Shown: positions 1 through 8,868 of the stretch, one piece after another
How positions within the stretch are numbered: position 1 is the first letter of the stretch
Layout: each line of letters begins with the position of its first letter
Source of the DNA: Roseinatronobacter sp052379845
Lineage (GTDB): Bacteria > Pseudomonadota > Alphaproteobacteria > Rhodobacterales > Rhodobacteraceae
Direction: 5' to 3' (one strand)
Length of the DNA: 64,000 nucleotides
Assembly (NCBI GenBank): GCA_052379845.1
Contig: JBQTCF010000011.1
Translations under genes and position numbers: made by a program
Notes under the pieces: generated by a model
Databases searched by the model: none
Told to the model about the DNA's origin: nothing
The model's input: the letters and a program-made list of their open reading frames with translations, nothing else

Positions 1-698
1 AAAGGTTTGTGGTCTGCGGCATTTGATCGACCCAGCTTTGATTTCTTCCCAATGTCAAGAGCATGGTATTTGTCAGCCGCCGCCAAAAGTTGTTCCGGCA
101 CGTCAAGCTCAACCTGATCGAACCAACGTACCACGTCCGGGACACTTTTTCTGATTGGCGCGGCGACACTGCCCCAATCAAAGTTGTCTTCGATCAGAGC
201 TTTTCTTTTAAGGTAGTAAGCGAGAACGTCACTCTGAACCGGCATCCCGTCGGTCCCCTCCAGCAAGTCGCCACAGGGTTCAAATCCAATGGAAAGAGCG
301 ACTGCTTCGTCCAGGGACCATTTTTGCATTCTTGCCGAGTGCTGCACATCTGCTTCGCGGCCTTCCACACCGAAACCGCCCGCAAACCAGACCGGGGCCT
401 GTCTGAACACCGCTCTCAGCTCAGCGAGCGTGAGGCGTTCTGACACAGTATGTTCTTCGTTGCTGACCTCTCCCCTTAGGTCGAAGCGCTCGAAAAACTC
501 TTCGTCCGTCATGTCCTGCAAGGTTTCCTTACAGACTTGGATTGAAAGGGCCAAATCAAAAGCGAAGCCACCAAAGACGTCCGGATGGTACGGACCCCTG
601 ATGTTGTGGATCACAGGTTTTCTCCATTTTAGGAGTTTACCATAGCGACGTTGCAAGACCTTATTCGTAATGTAAGCCCGCGACGGTTCGTTTGACAC
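1..698 (-). CDS. Hypothetical protein, 3' end cut by the window edge
   Basis: An open frame runs from a GTG at 698 to base 1 without a stop, giving at least 232 residues. The GTG is preceded by a purine-rich stretch (AGAAGGGTGG) at ribosome-binding distance. The protein is soluble, with no signal peptide or membrane segment visible. It starts MSNEPSRAYITNKVLQ and carries a motif W-S-L-D-E-A-V-A-L-S-I-G-F-E-P near residue 130, a pattern I have met in uncharacterised island and phage-type proteins but cannot assign. It begins 18 bp after the integrase stop on the same strand, so the two are probably co-transcribed cargo of the integrated element. Codon use is visibly more A/T-tolerant than in the hem genes to the right, as expected of transferred DNA. 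Function unknown. Confidence 0.75.
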   Translation of the reverse strand, partial: MSNEPSRAYITNKVLQRRYGKLLKWRKPVIHNIRGPYHPDVFGGFAFDLALSIQVCKETLQDMTDEEFFERFDLRGEVSNEEHTVSERLTLAELRAVFRQAPVWFAGGFGVEGREADVQHSARMQKWSLDEAVALSIGFEPCGDLLEGTDGMPVQSDVLAYYLKRKALIEDNFDWGSVAAPIRKSVPDVVRWFDQVELDVPEQLLAAADKYHALDIGKKSKLGRSNAADHKP

Positions 699-716
699 AT
701 GACCACCCTTCTAACC

Positions 717-1913
717 TTAGATGGGCGATCCTGCCTCCAACTCATCCAAATATCCAGCCCACCAGTCGGCGATTCTAACACGTTCTTCCCAGAACTCGCC
801 ACGGGCATAGATCCTGCGGATCTTGTTTCCATCAACATGGGCCAAGGCCCGTTCAATAGCATCAGGGTTCCACGGGCCGCTTTCATTGGCCAAGGTTGAG
901 AATGTTGCGCGGAAACCATGCGCTGTCATCTCCTCGCCATCATAGCCCAAACGCCGGAGTGCGCCGTTCAGAGTGTTCTCACTCATCGGACGAAACACCG
1001 ACCTCAACGAGGGGAACAGGAAGACGCCATTGCCGGTGATACGCTTCAGATCCTTCAGCAAAGCCACAGCCTGCGCGGACAGTGGGACTGAATGCGGCAC
1101 TCGCATCTTCATCCTGTCAGCAGGGATCAACCATATCGCCTTTTCAAGATCAAACTCTGCCCAGGTCGCCTGTCGTAACTCACCCGGTCGCTGGGCGAGA
1201 ATAGCAAGTAACCGCAATGCGATCCGTGTCGTCACCTGCCCTTGAAAACCGTCGATCGCGCGGAGCAACCCTCCCAGTTTGTTGGGGTCGGTTATGGCAG
1301 AACGGGATTTAACCTTGGGGCGAATGAGAGCATCCCGCAGCGCAAAGGTGGGATCGTTTTCAACGACACCTGAAGCGATAGCATAGCGGAAGACCGCGCC
1401 GATCTTGGCACGCAGTCGCTTGGCGGTTTCGTGGTTACCCTTGGCCTCGACCTTCCTGAGGCAGGCGAGAACCATGGGCGATGTCACTTCTGCGATAGGC
1501 TTGTGGCCAAAAGCATCAATTGCCATTCCCAACAGCCATTCGGTCTTGGTCTTGGTGGCATCCGCGCGCCCTTCCTTTTCGGCTTTGGCCTTGTAGGCAT
1601 CCGCAAGCTTCTCGAAGGTCGTCTCCTGCAAAAGCAGTTTCTGACGCTTGTCTTCTTTCTTGACCTCAGCGGGATCTTCACCGGCGGCAAGACGTGCTCT
1701 GGCATCGTCGCGCAGTTTTCTTGCCTGTGCGAGAGAGACCGCCGGGTAGGCGCCAAAGGACAACCGCTTCTCGCGGCCATCGATCCGGTACTTCATATGC
1801 CACAGGCGCGAGCCAGACGGAGCAACCGTCACATAGAGCCCTTGGAAGTCAGAGACCTTGTAGGGTTTGTCTTTGGATTTCAGGCTTCGAATCTGAGTAT
1901 CGGTCAATGGCAT
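717..1913 (-). CDS. Tyrosine recombinase, P4-type integrase with DUF4102 N-terminal domain
   Basis: A 398-residue site-specific recombinase that integrates and excises a genomic island. The N-terminal DUF4102 arm-binding domain covers about residues 1-85 (MPLTDTQIRSLKSKDKPYKV start, GLYVTVAPSGSRLW). The catalytic domain holds Arg242 (QRPGELR), His332-x-x-Arg335 (AHGFRA), His359 (ALAH) and the nucleophile Tyr369 (RRIYARGEF), so it looks intact. The frame stays open upstream to 2054, but the ATG at 1913 matches where the family begins. It lies 163 bp from the 3' end of tRNA-Thr and reads away from it, the usual layout when the tRNA 3' end is the attachment site. The island body lies to the left, mostly outside the window. 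Confidence 0.93.
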   Translation of the reverse strand: MPLTDTQIRSLKSKDKPYKVSDFQGLYVTVAPSGSRLWHMKYRIDGREKRLSFGAYPAVSLAQARKLRDDARARLAAGEDPAEVKKEDKRQKLLLQETTFEKLADAYKAKAEKEGRADATKTKTEWLLGMAIDAFGHKPIAEVTSPMVLACLRKVEAKGNHETAKRLRAKIGAVFRYAIASGVVENDPTFALRDALIRPKVKSRSAITDPNKLGGLLRAIDGFQGQVTTRIALRLLAILAQRPGELRQATWAEFDLEKAIWLIPADRMKMRVPHSVPLSAQAVALLKDLKRITGNGVFLFPSLRSVFRPMSENTLNGALRRLGYDGEEMTAHGFRATFSTLANESGPWNPDAIERALAHVDGNKIRRIYARGEFWEERVRIADWWAGYLDELEAGSPI

Positions 1914-2076
1914 TTGGGGGCATCGCTTTGCTGCATCACTCGCGAAGCCCCCGCAGATGCCCCCAAACCGGGGGCATCCTATCGGACCGTGCCGAACATC
2001 ATCGGACAAAAGACATCGCAAAACCATTATAAAACAAGGGATTTTGGATGTCACCGTATCATTTTGGACATCAAAG

Positions 2077-2152
2077 TGGTGCCGCTGAAGGGACTCGAAC
2101 CCCCGACCCCATCATTACGAATGACGTGCTCTACCAGCTGAGCTACAGCGGC
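2077..2152 (-). tRNA. tRNA-Thr (anticodon CGT)
   Basis: A 76-nt cloverleaf with encoded CCA. The acceptor stem is GCCGCTG/CAGCGGC, the D stem GCTC/GAGC, the anticodon stem CGTCA/TGATG around loop TTCGTAA, and the T loop TTCGAGT. Anticodon CGT reads ACG (Thr). Its 3' half is the likely attB of the adjacent integrase, and the gene is complete after integration. Confidence 0.95.
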
Positions 2153-2281
2153 ACCGTGGCGCCGTCTTTAGCACCCGTTCCAAGGACAGACCAGACCCAA
2201 TTTCACTGCGCCGGGCCAAAAAATCAGTGCGGCGGGGCATTCCAAAGGGTGGGCCCTGCCGCATCTGGCGCTTTTGCCATG

Positions 2282-3763
2282 TCAGGCGGGTTTGGGGTCG
2301 GCGGGGGATGGCGCGGTTGCGTTGTCTGCATCGACCACTTCGCCCGTCACCACATCGGCGTCATGGGCTTGGGTGCGACCGGTGGGAAGCTGGCCGACAA
2401 TCAACGGCAGCAATTCGGTTTGCGTGGCCGACGGGCCGGCGCTGTCGGGCGCATCGCGCCATTCCAACGTATCAAATGCACCGCAATTGTCGCAGATGGC
2501 CTGCCAGCTTGCGTGCACATGCTGGCATTTGGTGCACACCCATTGCGGCCCGCGACTGGCGGTCAATGCGCGCGCCAGCCAGCCGCGCACCACCGCGTCA
2601 TCTGCCCCTTCGCCGCGTTCCACTGCGGCCATGATCGTCAGGGCACGCAATGTCGGCGCGGTTGTCACCAGATCGCCCAGCGCGCGGCGCGCGGCGGGGA
2701 AATCTTCGGCGGCAATCAGCAATTCTGCCTTCAGCATACGGGTTTCGGCATGATCAGGGTGCATGGCCAGCAATTTGCGAAAGCGCTGCACGCGCTGCAA
2801 CGGCGTTTCATCGGGTTCGATGGCCGCGAAGGCAGCGGCAAGTTCGGGGTGCGGCTGCACTTTCCACGCTTTCTTGATGACCTTGGCGGCGTAGCTGCCC
2901 TTGCCCTGCGCGACCAATGCGCGGGCGGCGGCAACGGCGGCGGGCAACAAATCCGGCGACAGGCGGTTTGCCTCGATCGCAGCATCGCGCGCGCGCGCCA
3001 TGTTATCGGCTGCCGCCAGCGCATCGGCATCTTGCAGTGCCAGCAGCGCATCCCTGCGGCGATAGACATCGCGCGGCAGGTGGCCACTGGATTTCTTGAT
3101 CTGCAGTGTTTTGCGCGCACCCTGCCAATCCTCGGCCTCGGTCTGGAGTTTGAGCAGCGTGTTTTGCGTGGCTTCATGGGCGGGCTGCATGTCCAGCGCC
3201 TTTTGGGCCAGTTTGCGGGCCTTTTCGGTGTCCCCATCTTCCAGCTTGGCCCGAATCAAGCCCTGCACCCCGACAAAGCGACTGCGGGTATCTTCCAGCA
3301 GGCGTTTGTAATGCTCCTCGGCCAGGGGGCGGTTGCCCTTCAGTTCGGCGGCCTGGGCAATCAGCAGGCTGGTAATGACGGGCCGGTTCAGCAGGCTATG
3401 CGCTTTTTCTGCCTTGGCGACGGCGGTTTTCCCATCCCCTGAAGCCTGCGCCAGCAATGCGCCCAGCAGCGCATCCAGCCCACGTTTTTCGCGGTTATGG
3501 GCGAAATAGCGGCGCACGGCAGTTTCATCGCCATTCAGAAAATGCAGCACCGCCACCAACAGGCCCACCAGCTTCAGCCCCAGCCACACGGCCAGCACCA
3601 ACAGCACAAGCGCTATAACCGCCTGCACCGGGCCAAGTTCGAATTCCATGTCGACAATGCGCAGGCCAACAGTCTGCCCGCTATCCATCAACTGCCCTGC
3701 CCCGAAAGCAAGGCCGATGACCACGGCCACGAAGGCAAGGATCTTAAAAAGCGTCCAAAACAT
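2282..3763 (-). CDS. HemY-like TPR membrane protein with C-terminal zinc ribbon
   Basis: 493 residues. Two N-terminal membrane helices (about 1-25 and 42-62) are followed by helical TPR-type repeats, matching the HemY N-terminal-domain family that sits beside hemD in proteobacteria. The family's biochemical role is unsettled; it is not the protoporphyrinogen oxidase called HemY in Gram-positives. Near the C-terminus is a WVCTKCQHVH...ICDNCG segment, two CxxC knuckles forming a rubredoxin-like metal site of the kind seen in LapB. It is the last gene of hemD - mitofilin-like - hemY-like, 10 bp after its neighbour. Confident family call, function uncertain. Confidence 0.85.
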   Translation of the reverse strand: MFWTLFKILAFVAVVIGLAFGAGQLMDSGQTVGLRIVDMEFELGPVQAVIALVLLVLAVWLGLKLVGLLVAVLHFLNGDETAVRRYFAHNREKRGLDALLGALLAQASGDGKTAVAKAEKAHSLLNRPVITSLLIAQAAELKGNRPLAEEHYKRLLEDTRSRFVGVQGLIRAKLEDGDTEKARKLAQKALDMQPAHEATQNTLLKLQTEAEDWQGARKTLQIKKSSGHLPRDVYRRRDALLALQDADALAAADNMARARDAAIEANRLSPDLLPAAVAAARALVAQGKGSYAAKVIKKAWKVQPHPELAAAFAAIEPDETPLQRVQRFRKLLAMHPDHAETRMLKAELLIAAEDFPAARRALGDLVTTAPTLRALTIMAAVERGEGADDAVVRGWLARALTASRGPQWVCTKCQHVHASWQAICDNCGAFDTLEWRDAPDSAGPSATQTELLPLIVGQLPTGRTQAHDADVVTGEVVDADNATAPSPADPKPA

Positions 3764-3773
3764 CTTTGCGTCC

Positions 3774-5156
3774 TTATTCCTTCGTAATCATCTGGGCCAA
3801 TGCATCAGTTTGTCCAATAGCGGCCTGCCGTGCGGTGGCGGCGCTGTGCCAGTCGGACAAGGCTGCGCGCCCGGCATCTGGCAAATCATCAAGCAACGTC
3901 AGCGCAAGGTCCAGATCACCGGCTTCCACTGCAGCGCTGGCGCGCGACATGATGGCGTCGGGGTCATCACCCTGCCGGGGCACTGTAGAGCGCGCGCCGG
4001 TTTGCGCACGCAAGAAATTGACGACCCGTTCGCCAGCGGTTTCGGCAGGCGCGGCACCAAGGCTGGCGCGGATTGCCGCGCGCGCCGCATCCGGGAAGCG
4101 CTGTTGCAGCTGTTCAAGTGTGGGAATGCCCGTGGCCGCGTTCGCAGCCAGCATATCGGGCACGGCAAACCCACCCTGCGCAATCCGGTCTGTCGCATCG
4201 CTGAAGGGTTGGCCGGTTTCCAGCGCGGCGCGAATCGAATCCAGCCCCGATTGCGCCAGCGCTGCGTCAATCGCGGCTTCGGCGCTGGCAATGCGGTTTT
4301 CGGCAAGCTCGCGCACCTGCGCCAGATCAGCGGCAATCTGGTCCTGCGCCTGTTGCAATGCTTCCGCCTGCGTCTGGGTCTGGGTGGTCAGGCTGTCAAG
4401 CTGCGCGCGCAAGGCGTCCAGATCCCCCGTCTCGGGGGCGGTGCCGGTCATCTGTTCCAGCGCGGCGCGCAATTGCTCCACCTGCCCTTCCAGCGGTGCA
4501 AGATCGGGCGCTGCCCCCACGGAACTGCGCAATTGCGCCATTTCAGATTGCAGCACCGCCAGTTCCGCCTGAACCGACGCGCTGTCATTGGTCAGGAAAT
4601 GCGCGCCATACCCTATGCCACCGGCCAGCACCCCGCCCAGCAGCAAGGGCAGGAACGCGGGTTTTGACGCTGCGGCTTGTGCATGTTGTGTATTGCCCGC
4701 CACAGGCCCTGCGGCGGGGGCATCGGGTGCTGGCGCTGCGCCAGTGCCTGTATCAGCGGGCGCGGCGTCACCTTCTGCCGCCGGATCGGCGCCTGATACA
4801 GGCGCGTCTGCGGGGCCTTGCGCTGTCTGGGTCTGGTCACTCTCGGGGTGGGCAGGTTCAGACTGCGCGGAGTCGTGTTGGGCGGGGTCGGGTTGGGCGG
4901 GTGCAGCACGTTCAGCGGGCGTTGCGTCCGCACTTTGGGTGTCAGGCGCAGGCGTTGCGGGCACAGGCGCGTCAGGCGCAGGCATTTCAGCGGCTGTGGT
5001 CACGCCTGCATCCGGGGCCGCATCGGGCGCAGTGGTCGGGGTGGGCGTGATCTTGTCAGGGGTGGCTTCGGTGGCTTGGGGTGCGGTGTCATCACTGGCG
5101 GATTTGGGTTTCCGTGTGCGGGAAGACGTCCCCTTGCTGGTCGTGTTACGCGCCAA
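3774..5156 (-). CDS. Mitofilin-like inner membrane protein (COG4223)
   Basis: About 460 residues. A basic N-terminus (ARNTTSKGTSSRTRKP) leads into a long Ala/Pro/Asp/Gln low-complexity stretch of about 150 residues, one membrane helix (FLPLLLGGVLAGGIGYGAHF), a coiled coil of about 110 residues rich in Leu/Gln/Glu, and a helical C-terminal domain. This is the architecture of alphaproteobacterial relatives of mitochondrial mitofilin (Mic60), usually found beside hemD. The frame is open to a GTG at 5177, but I prefer the TTG at 5156: AGGTGGGGG lies just upstream and family members begin near this ARN/AKN sequence. Probably shapes or links the inner membrane; no direct evidence here. Confidence 0.8.
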   Translation of the reverse strand: MARNTTSKGTSSRTRKPKSASDDTAPQATEATPDKITPTPTTAPDAAPDAGVTTAAEMPAPDAPVPATPAPDTQSADATPAERAAPAQPDPAQHDSAQSEPAHPESDQTQTAQGPADAPVSGADPAAEGDAAPADTGTGAAPAPDAPAAGPVAGNTQHAQAAASKPAFLPLLLGGVLAGGIGYGAHFLTNDSASVQAELAVLQSEMAQLRSSVGAAPDLAPLEGQVEQLRAALEQMTGTAPETGDLDALRAQLDSLTTQTQTQAEALQQAQDQIAADLAQVRELAENRIASAEAAIDAALAQSGLDSIRAALETGQPFSDATDRIAQGGFAVPDMLAANAATGIPTLEQLQQRFPDAARAAIRASLGAAPAETAGERVVNFLRAQTGARSTVPRQGDDPDAIMSRASAAVEAGDLDLALTLLDDLPDAGRAALSDWHSAATARQAAIGQTDALAQMITKE

Positions 5157-5213
5157 AATCCAACCCCCACCTTTCACGCAGCTTACGCTGCCACTGCATT
5201 TACACCTGCCACC

Positions 5214-5960
5214 TTATCGCGGCTTTTCATGATCCTCAAGTTCGGCTTGCACCTGCAGCACGGCATTGCGCATTGCGCCACCATCGGGGTGGTCAACTAT
5301 TCGCAATGTGCTGCATTTCCCGCCATCCAGCGCGCCGGCACAGGCGGATGAAATGGCGATGACATGCAATTGCGCCCCCGGATTGCGCAGTTTCCCCAGT
5401 TCGGCGGCAAACAACCGCGCCGAGCGGGGCGAAAACAGCGGCACCACCACAGGGCCGGGGCGCGACAACAGGTCGCGCGCAACATCGGGCAAGGCGCAGT
5501 TGCGCTGGTCATATACGACCACCTCGCGGGCGGGCAGGCCCGCGCCCGTCAGTTCCTGCGCCAGCGCCATGGCCGCGTGTTCCCCGCGCAAATGCACAAC
5601 CGGCGGCACCGGGCGCGCGGCCAGCAAGGCTGCGCGCAGCGACACCGCATCACCGCCGGGGGGCTGCACAATGGCGCGAAACCCCGCGTCGCGCGCGGCC
5701 TGCGCGGTGCGCGGCCCAACGCACCACACCGGCAAAGTGACATCCCCGCCCGCGGCCACCCATGCGCCGACCCCATGATGGGACGTGAACACCAGCGTTC
5801 CCGCCCCCGCCCCCGCCAGCGCCGCAGGGTCAGGCGGGCGCAGGACAATCCGCATCAGCGGGGCCACCATGACCGCCCCTGTCCAGCCCGCAACAGTGAC
5901 CGCCTGCGCGAAATCCTGCGCGGCCTGCTGCGGCCGGGTGAGTAAAAGCGTGGCAGTCAT
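5214..5960 (-). CDS. hemD: Uroporphyrinogen-III synthase
   Basis: 248 residues. Cyclises and inverts hydroxymethylbilane to uroporphyrinogen III in the tetrapyrrole pathway (haem, cobalamin, bacteriochlorophyll). The sequence starts MTATLLLTRPQQAAQDFAQA and keeps the two-lobed HemD pattern, including the TSHHGVGAW loop and the late VPLFSPRSARLF segment. The frame extends upstream to 6053, but that part would overlap the divergent tsaD control region and has no HemD similarity, so the ATG at 5960 is chosen. First gene of an operon with the mitofilin-like and HemY-like membrane proteins. Confidence 0.9.
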   Translation of the reverse strand: MTATLLLTRPQQAAQDFAQAVTVAGWTGAVMVAPLMRIVLRPPDPAALAGAGAGTLVFTSHHGVGAWVAAGGDVTLPVWCVGPRTAQAARDAGFRAIVQPPGGDAVSLRAALLAARPVPPVVHLRGEHAAMALAQELTGAGLPAREVVVYDQRNCALPDVARDLLSRPGPVVVPLFSPRSARLFAAELGKLRNPGAQLHVIAISSACAGALDGGKCSTLRIVDHPDGGAMRNAVLQVQAELEDHEKPR

Positions 5961-6052
5961 CGGGCCATATGTCCTTGATACCGGCTGCGGGATTGTGCGC
6001 ACCCGCCCCAAGTGGTAGCGGGAAACCATGCCCCATGGCAACCGGAGCGACA

Positions 6053-7156
6053 ATGACCCCTGACATGCCCCTGACGGTTCTGGGACTTGAAAGCAGTTGC
6101 GACGACACCGCCGCAGCCATCATCCGCCATGCGCCACCTGCACGCGCGGAAATTCTGTCCAATGTCGTGATGGGCCAGACCGAATTGCACGCGGCCTTTG
6201 GCGGGGTGGTGCCCGAACTGGCCGCGCGCGCGCATGCCGAAAAGCTGGATCTGGCCGTGGAAGCGGCCCTTGAACAGGCGGGGCTGACATTGGGGGGCGT
6301 GGATGCCATTGCCGTCACCGCCGGGCCGGGGCTGATTGGCGGGGTTCTGTCGGGCGTCATGCTGGCCAAGGGGCTGGCGGCGGCAACGGGCCTGCCCTTG
6401 ATTGGCGTGAACCACCTTGCAGGCCACGCGCTGACCCCGCGCCTGACCGACGGGGTGGGTTTTCCCTATCTTATGCTGCTGGTGTCGGGCGGACATTGCC
6501 AGTTCCTGATCGCACATGGCCCTGACCGCTTCACCCGTCTTGGCGGCACCATTGATGATGCGCCGGGCGAGGCATTCGACAAAACCGCCAAACTGCTGGC
6601 GCTGCCCCAACCGGGCGGGCCGTCCGTGCAGGCACAGGCCGCCACGGGCACCCCCACGCGATTCGCCCTGCCCCGCCCGCTGCTGGACCGCGACGATTGC
6701 AACATGTCATTTTCGGGCCTGAAAACCGCTGTGCTGCGCACCCGTGACAGCCTGATTGCCGAACATGGCGGCTTGCGCGCGCGCGACCGCGCCGACCTGT
6801 GCGCAGGGTTTCAACAGGCCGTGGCCGATGTGCTGGTCGTCAAATCCCGCCGCGCCTTGGCGCACTATCTGGCGCTTGGGCCGGAAATGCCGGTTTTCGC
6901 CGTGGCAGGCGGGGTTGCGGCCAATACTGTGCTGCGCGCAGGGCTGGAAGGGCTGGCGCAGGATATGGGCGTGCAGTTCATCGCGCCGCCATTGGCGCTG
7001 TGCACCGATAACGCGGCCATGATCGCCTGGGCCGGGCTGGAGCGGCTGCGCATGGGCGCACGCGACGACATGACGCTGGCCGCGCGGCCACGCTGGCCAC
7101 TGGATGAAAGCGCCGCCCCCATGCTGGGATCAGGCAAGAAAGGGGCAAAGGCATGA
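6053..7156 (+). CDS. tsaD: tRNA N6-threonylcarbamoyladenosine transferase TsaD
   Basis: 367 residues. Transfers the threonylcarbamoyl group to A37 of ANN-decoding tRNAs together with TsaB and TsaE. Visible signatures are GLESSCDDTAAAI near the N-terminus, the metal-binding histidines in NHLAGH, the LVSGGH loop, and GGVAANTVLR in the ASKHA nucleotide fold. The frame opens at 5969, but ATG 6053 has GGAG upstream and starts just before the conserved VLGLESSCDD strand. Divergent from hemD with a 92-bp shared control region; its stop overlaps the gpsA start (ATGA), implying translational coupling. Confidence 0.95.
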   Translation: MTPDMPLTVLGLESSCDDTAAAIIRHAPPARAEILSNVVMGQTELHAAFGGVVPELAARAHAEKLDLAVEAALEQAGLTLGGVDAIAVTAGPGLIGGVLSGVMLAKGLAAATGLPLIGVNHLAGHALTPRLTDGVGFPYLMLLVSGGHCQFLIAHGPDRFTRLGGTIDDAPGEAFDKTAKLLALPQPGGPSVQAQAATGTPTRFALPRPLLDRDDCNMSFSGLKTAVLRTRDSLIAEHGGLRARDRADLCAGFQQAVADVLVVKSRRALAHYLALGPEMPVFAVAGGVAANTVLRAGLEGLAQDMGVQFIAPPLALCTDNAAMIAWAGLERLRMGARDDMTLAARPRWPLDESAAPMLGSGKKGAKA

Positions 7157-8118
7157 GCGTTGCAATTCTGGGCGCAGGCGCATTCGGCACAGCACTTGCC
7201 TGTGCACTGGGCCAGAACAATGGCGGTCAGGCCACGCTCTGGACCCGCGACGCAGACCACGCGCGCGAGATGGCACGCGCGCGCGAAAACACCCGCCGCC
7301 TGCCCGGCATCCCCTTGACGGATGGCGTGCATGTCACCCATGATCTGGCCAGTATCGACGCACAAACCCTGTTGCTGGCCATGCCCATGCAGGCCCTGCG
7401 CGGGTTTTTGCACGAAAACACGGCCTTTGTGACCGACCGCATTCTGGTCGCCTGTTCCAAAGGGGTGGATCTGGACCTGCTGCTTGGCCCTGTGGGGGTG
7501 ATTACCCAAACCCTGCCCCATGCGCGCGCGGCCCTGCTGACAGGCCCGAGTTTTGCCCATGACATTGCGCGCGGCCTGCCCACGGCCCTGACGCTGGCCT
7601 GCGCGGATGCGGGATTGGGCAAGGCATTACAACAAGACTTGTCCACAAACGCCTTGCGGCTGTACCGCAATACCGATGTGACGGGCGCGGAACTGGGCGG
7701 GGCGCTGAAAAACGTGATCGCCATTGCCGCAGGCATGGTGATCGGGGCGGAAATGGGCGAATCCGCGCGCGCGGCCCTGATGGCGCGGGGCTATGCGGAA
7801 ATGCAGCGGCTGGCGCTGTCACTGGGCGCGCAGCCCGACACATTGGCCGGGCTGTCGGGGCTGGGCGACCTGATCCTGACCTGCGGATCGGACAAATCGC
7901 GCAATTTCCGCTACGGGTTTGCGCTGGGGTCCGGCGTGGAATTCGACACCACAACCACAGTGGAAGGGGCCGCGACCGCGCGCGCGGTCGCACGGCTGGC
8001 GCAATCGCGCGGGCTGGACATGCCCATCACCCACATGGTGGCCGCCATGATTGAGGGCTATCTAACCGTGACCGAGGCCCGCGATGCGCTGCTGGCCCGC
8101 CCCCTGATTGAAGAATAA
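7153..8118 (+). CDS. gpsA: NAD(P)-dependent glycerol-3-phosphate dehydrogenase
   Basis: 321 residues. Reduces dihydroxyacetone phosphate to sn-glycerol-3-phosphate for phospholipid synthesis in the cytosol. The Rossmann motif GAGAFGTALA opens the protein; later come LLTGPSFAHDIARGLPTA and the catalytic-lysine region GGALKNVIAIAAGM, followed by GLSGLGDLILTC. The start overlaps the tsaD stop by 4 bp. The order tsaD-gpsA-YCII-EVE forms one plus-strand operon. Confidence 0.95.
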   Translation: MSVAILGAGAFGTALACALGQNNGGQATLWTRDADHAREMARARENTRRLPGIPLTDGVHVTHDLASIDAQTLLLAMPMQALRGFLHENTAFVTDRILVACSKGVDLDLLLGPVGVITQTLPHARAALLTGPSFAHDIARGLPTALTLACADAGLGKALQQDLSTNALRLYRNTDVTGAELGGALKNVIAIAAGMVIGAEMGESARAALMARGYAEMQRLALSLGAQPDTLAGLSGLGDLILTCGSDKSRNFRYGFALGSGVEFDTTTTVEGAATARAVARLAQSRGLDMPITHMVAAMIEGYLTVTEARDALLARPLIEE

Positions 8119-8143
8119 CCCCTAACCGAAGGAGGAGGGAAAT

Positions 8144-8419
8144 ATGCCGCTATACATGATGGTCTGCACCGACAAGGCAGGTGCACTGGATATTCGCAAG
8201 GCCAACCGGCAGGCGCATCTGGAGTATATCGCACAAACCGGCTGCGTGCAGATGGCCGGCCCGCTGCTGGATGATGCGGGCGAGATGGCAGGGTCGCTGA
8301 TTGTGCTGGACCTGCCCGACATGGCCGCCGCCACCGCATGGGGCGCGCAAGACCCTTATGCGCAAGCCGGGCTGTTTGACAACGTGCGCGTGCAGGAATG
8401 GAAAAAGGTCATCGGCTGA
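8144..8419 (+). CDS. YCII-related domain protein
   Basis: 91 residues. A small ferredoxin-like-fold protein of the YciI family, with MPLYMMVCTDK at the start, the conserved RxxHLEY region (RQAHLEYIAQTG) and the DPYAQAGLFDNV segment. Family function is mostly unknown; some members are dimeric with a His-Asp pair and have been suggested to be enzymes. AAGGAGGAGG stands directly upstream. Its TGA overlaps the ATG of the EVE gene, so the two are translationally coupled. Confidence 0.85.
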   Translation: MPLYMMVCTDKAGALDIRKANRQAHLEYIAQTGCVQMAGPLLDDAGEMAGSLIVLDLPDMAAATAWGAQDPYAQAGLFDNVRVQEWKKVIG

Positions 8420-8844
8420 TGCGCTACTGGTTGATGAAATCGGAACCCGACGCCTTTGGCTGGGACGATCTGGTGGCCAAAGGGGCAGCGGGCGAGGAAT
8501 GGGACGGCGTGCGCAACTATCAGGCGCGCAACACTATGCGCGCGATGGAAAAGGGCGATCTGGCGTTTTTCTATCACTCGCAATCTGACAAGGCGGTGGT
8601 GGGAATATGCGAGGTGATTGCCACCGCCCACCCCGACAGCACCACCGACGACCCCCGCTGGGACTGCGTGGATGTGCGCGCAGTCAAGCCCTTCAAGCGC
8701 CCTGTCACGCTGGCCATGGTCAAACAAGACGCCCGCCTGCAAGACATGGCGCTGGTGAAATCATCGCGCCTGTCGGTCCAGCCGGTGACCGCGCAGGAAT
8801 GGGAAATCATCTGTGCGTTGGGCGGGACCGAAGCGCAGGATTGA
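8419..8844 (+). CDS. EVE domain protein (PUA-like)
   Basis: 141 residues. Starts MRYWLMKSEPDAFGWDDL and contains WDGVRNYQARNTMRAM and GDLAFFYHS, the usual EVE-domain signature. The EVE fold belongs to the PUA/YTH/ASCH group and binds modified bases in DNA or RNA; bacterial members are often next to housekeeping genes of the present kind. ATG 8419 is chosen because it is coupled to the YCII stop (TGATG) and starts at the conserved YWLMKSEP. Ends 25 bp before the convergent selO stop. Confidence 0.9.
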   Translation: MRYWLMKSEPDAFGWDDLVAKGAAGEEWDGVRNYQARNTMRAMEKGDLAFFYHSQSDKAVVGICEVIATAHPDSTTDDPRWDCVDVRAVKPFKRPVTLAMVKQDARLQDMALVKSSRLSVQPVTAQEWEIICALGGTEAQD

Positions 8845-8868
8845 GTATTTTTGGCAAGATGAAACCCT

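Noticed and set aside
629..919. 96-codon minus-strand open frame overlapping the integrase C-terminus
   Set aside because: It is the +1 frame of the integrase gene and the start of the unknown gene; no independent start signal.
2048..3442. 464-codon plus-strand open frame across tRNA-Thr and the HemY-like gene
   Set aside because: It begins inside the tRNA region and is antisense to a gene with clear membrane helices, TPRs and a zinc ribbon.
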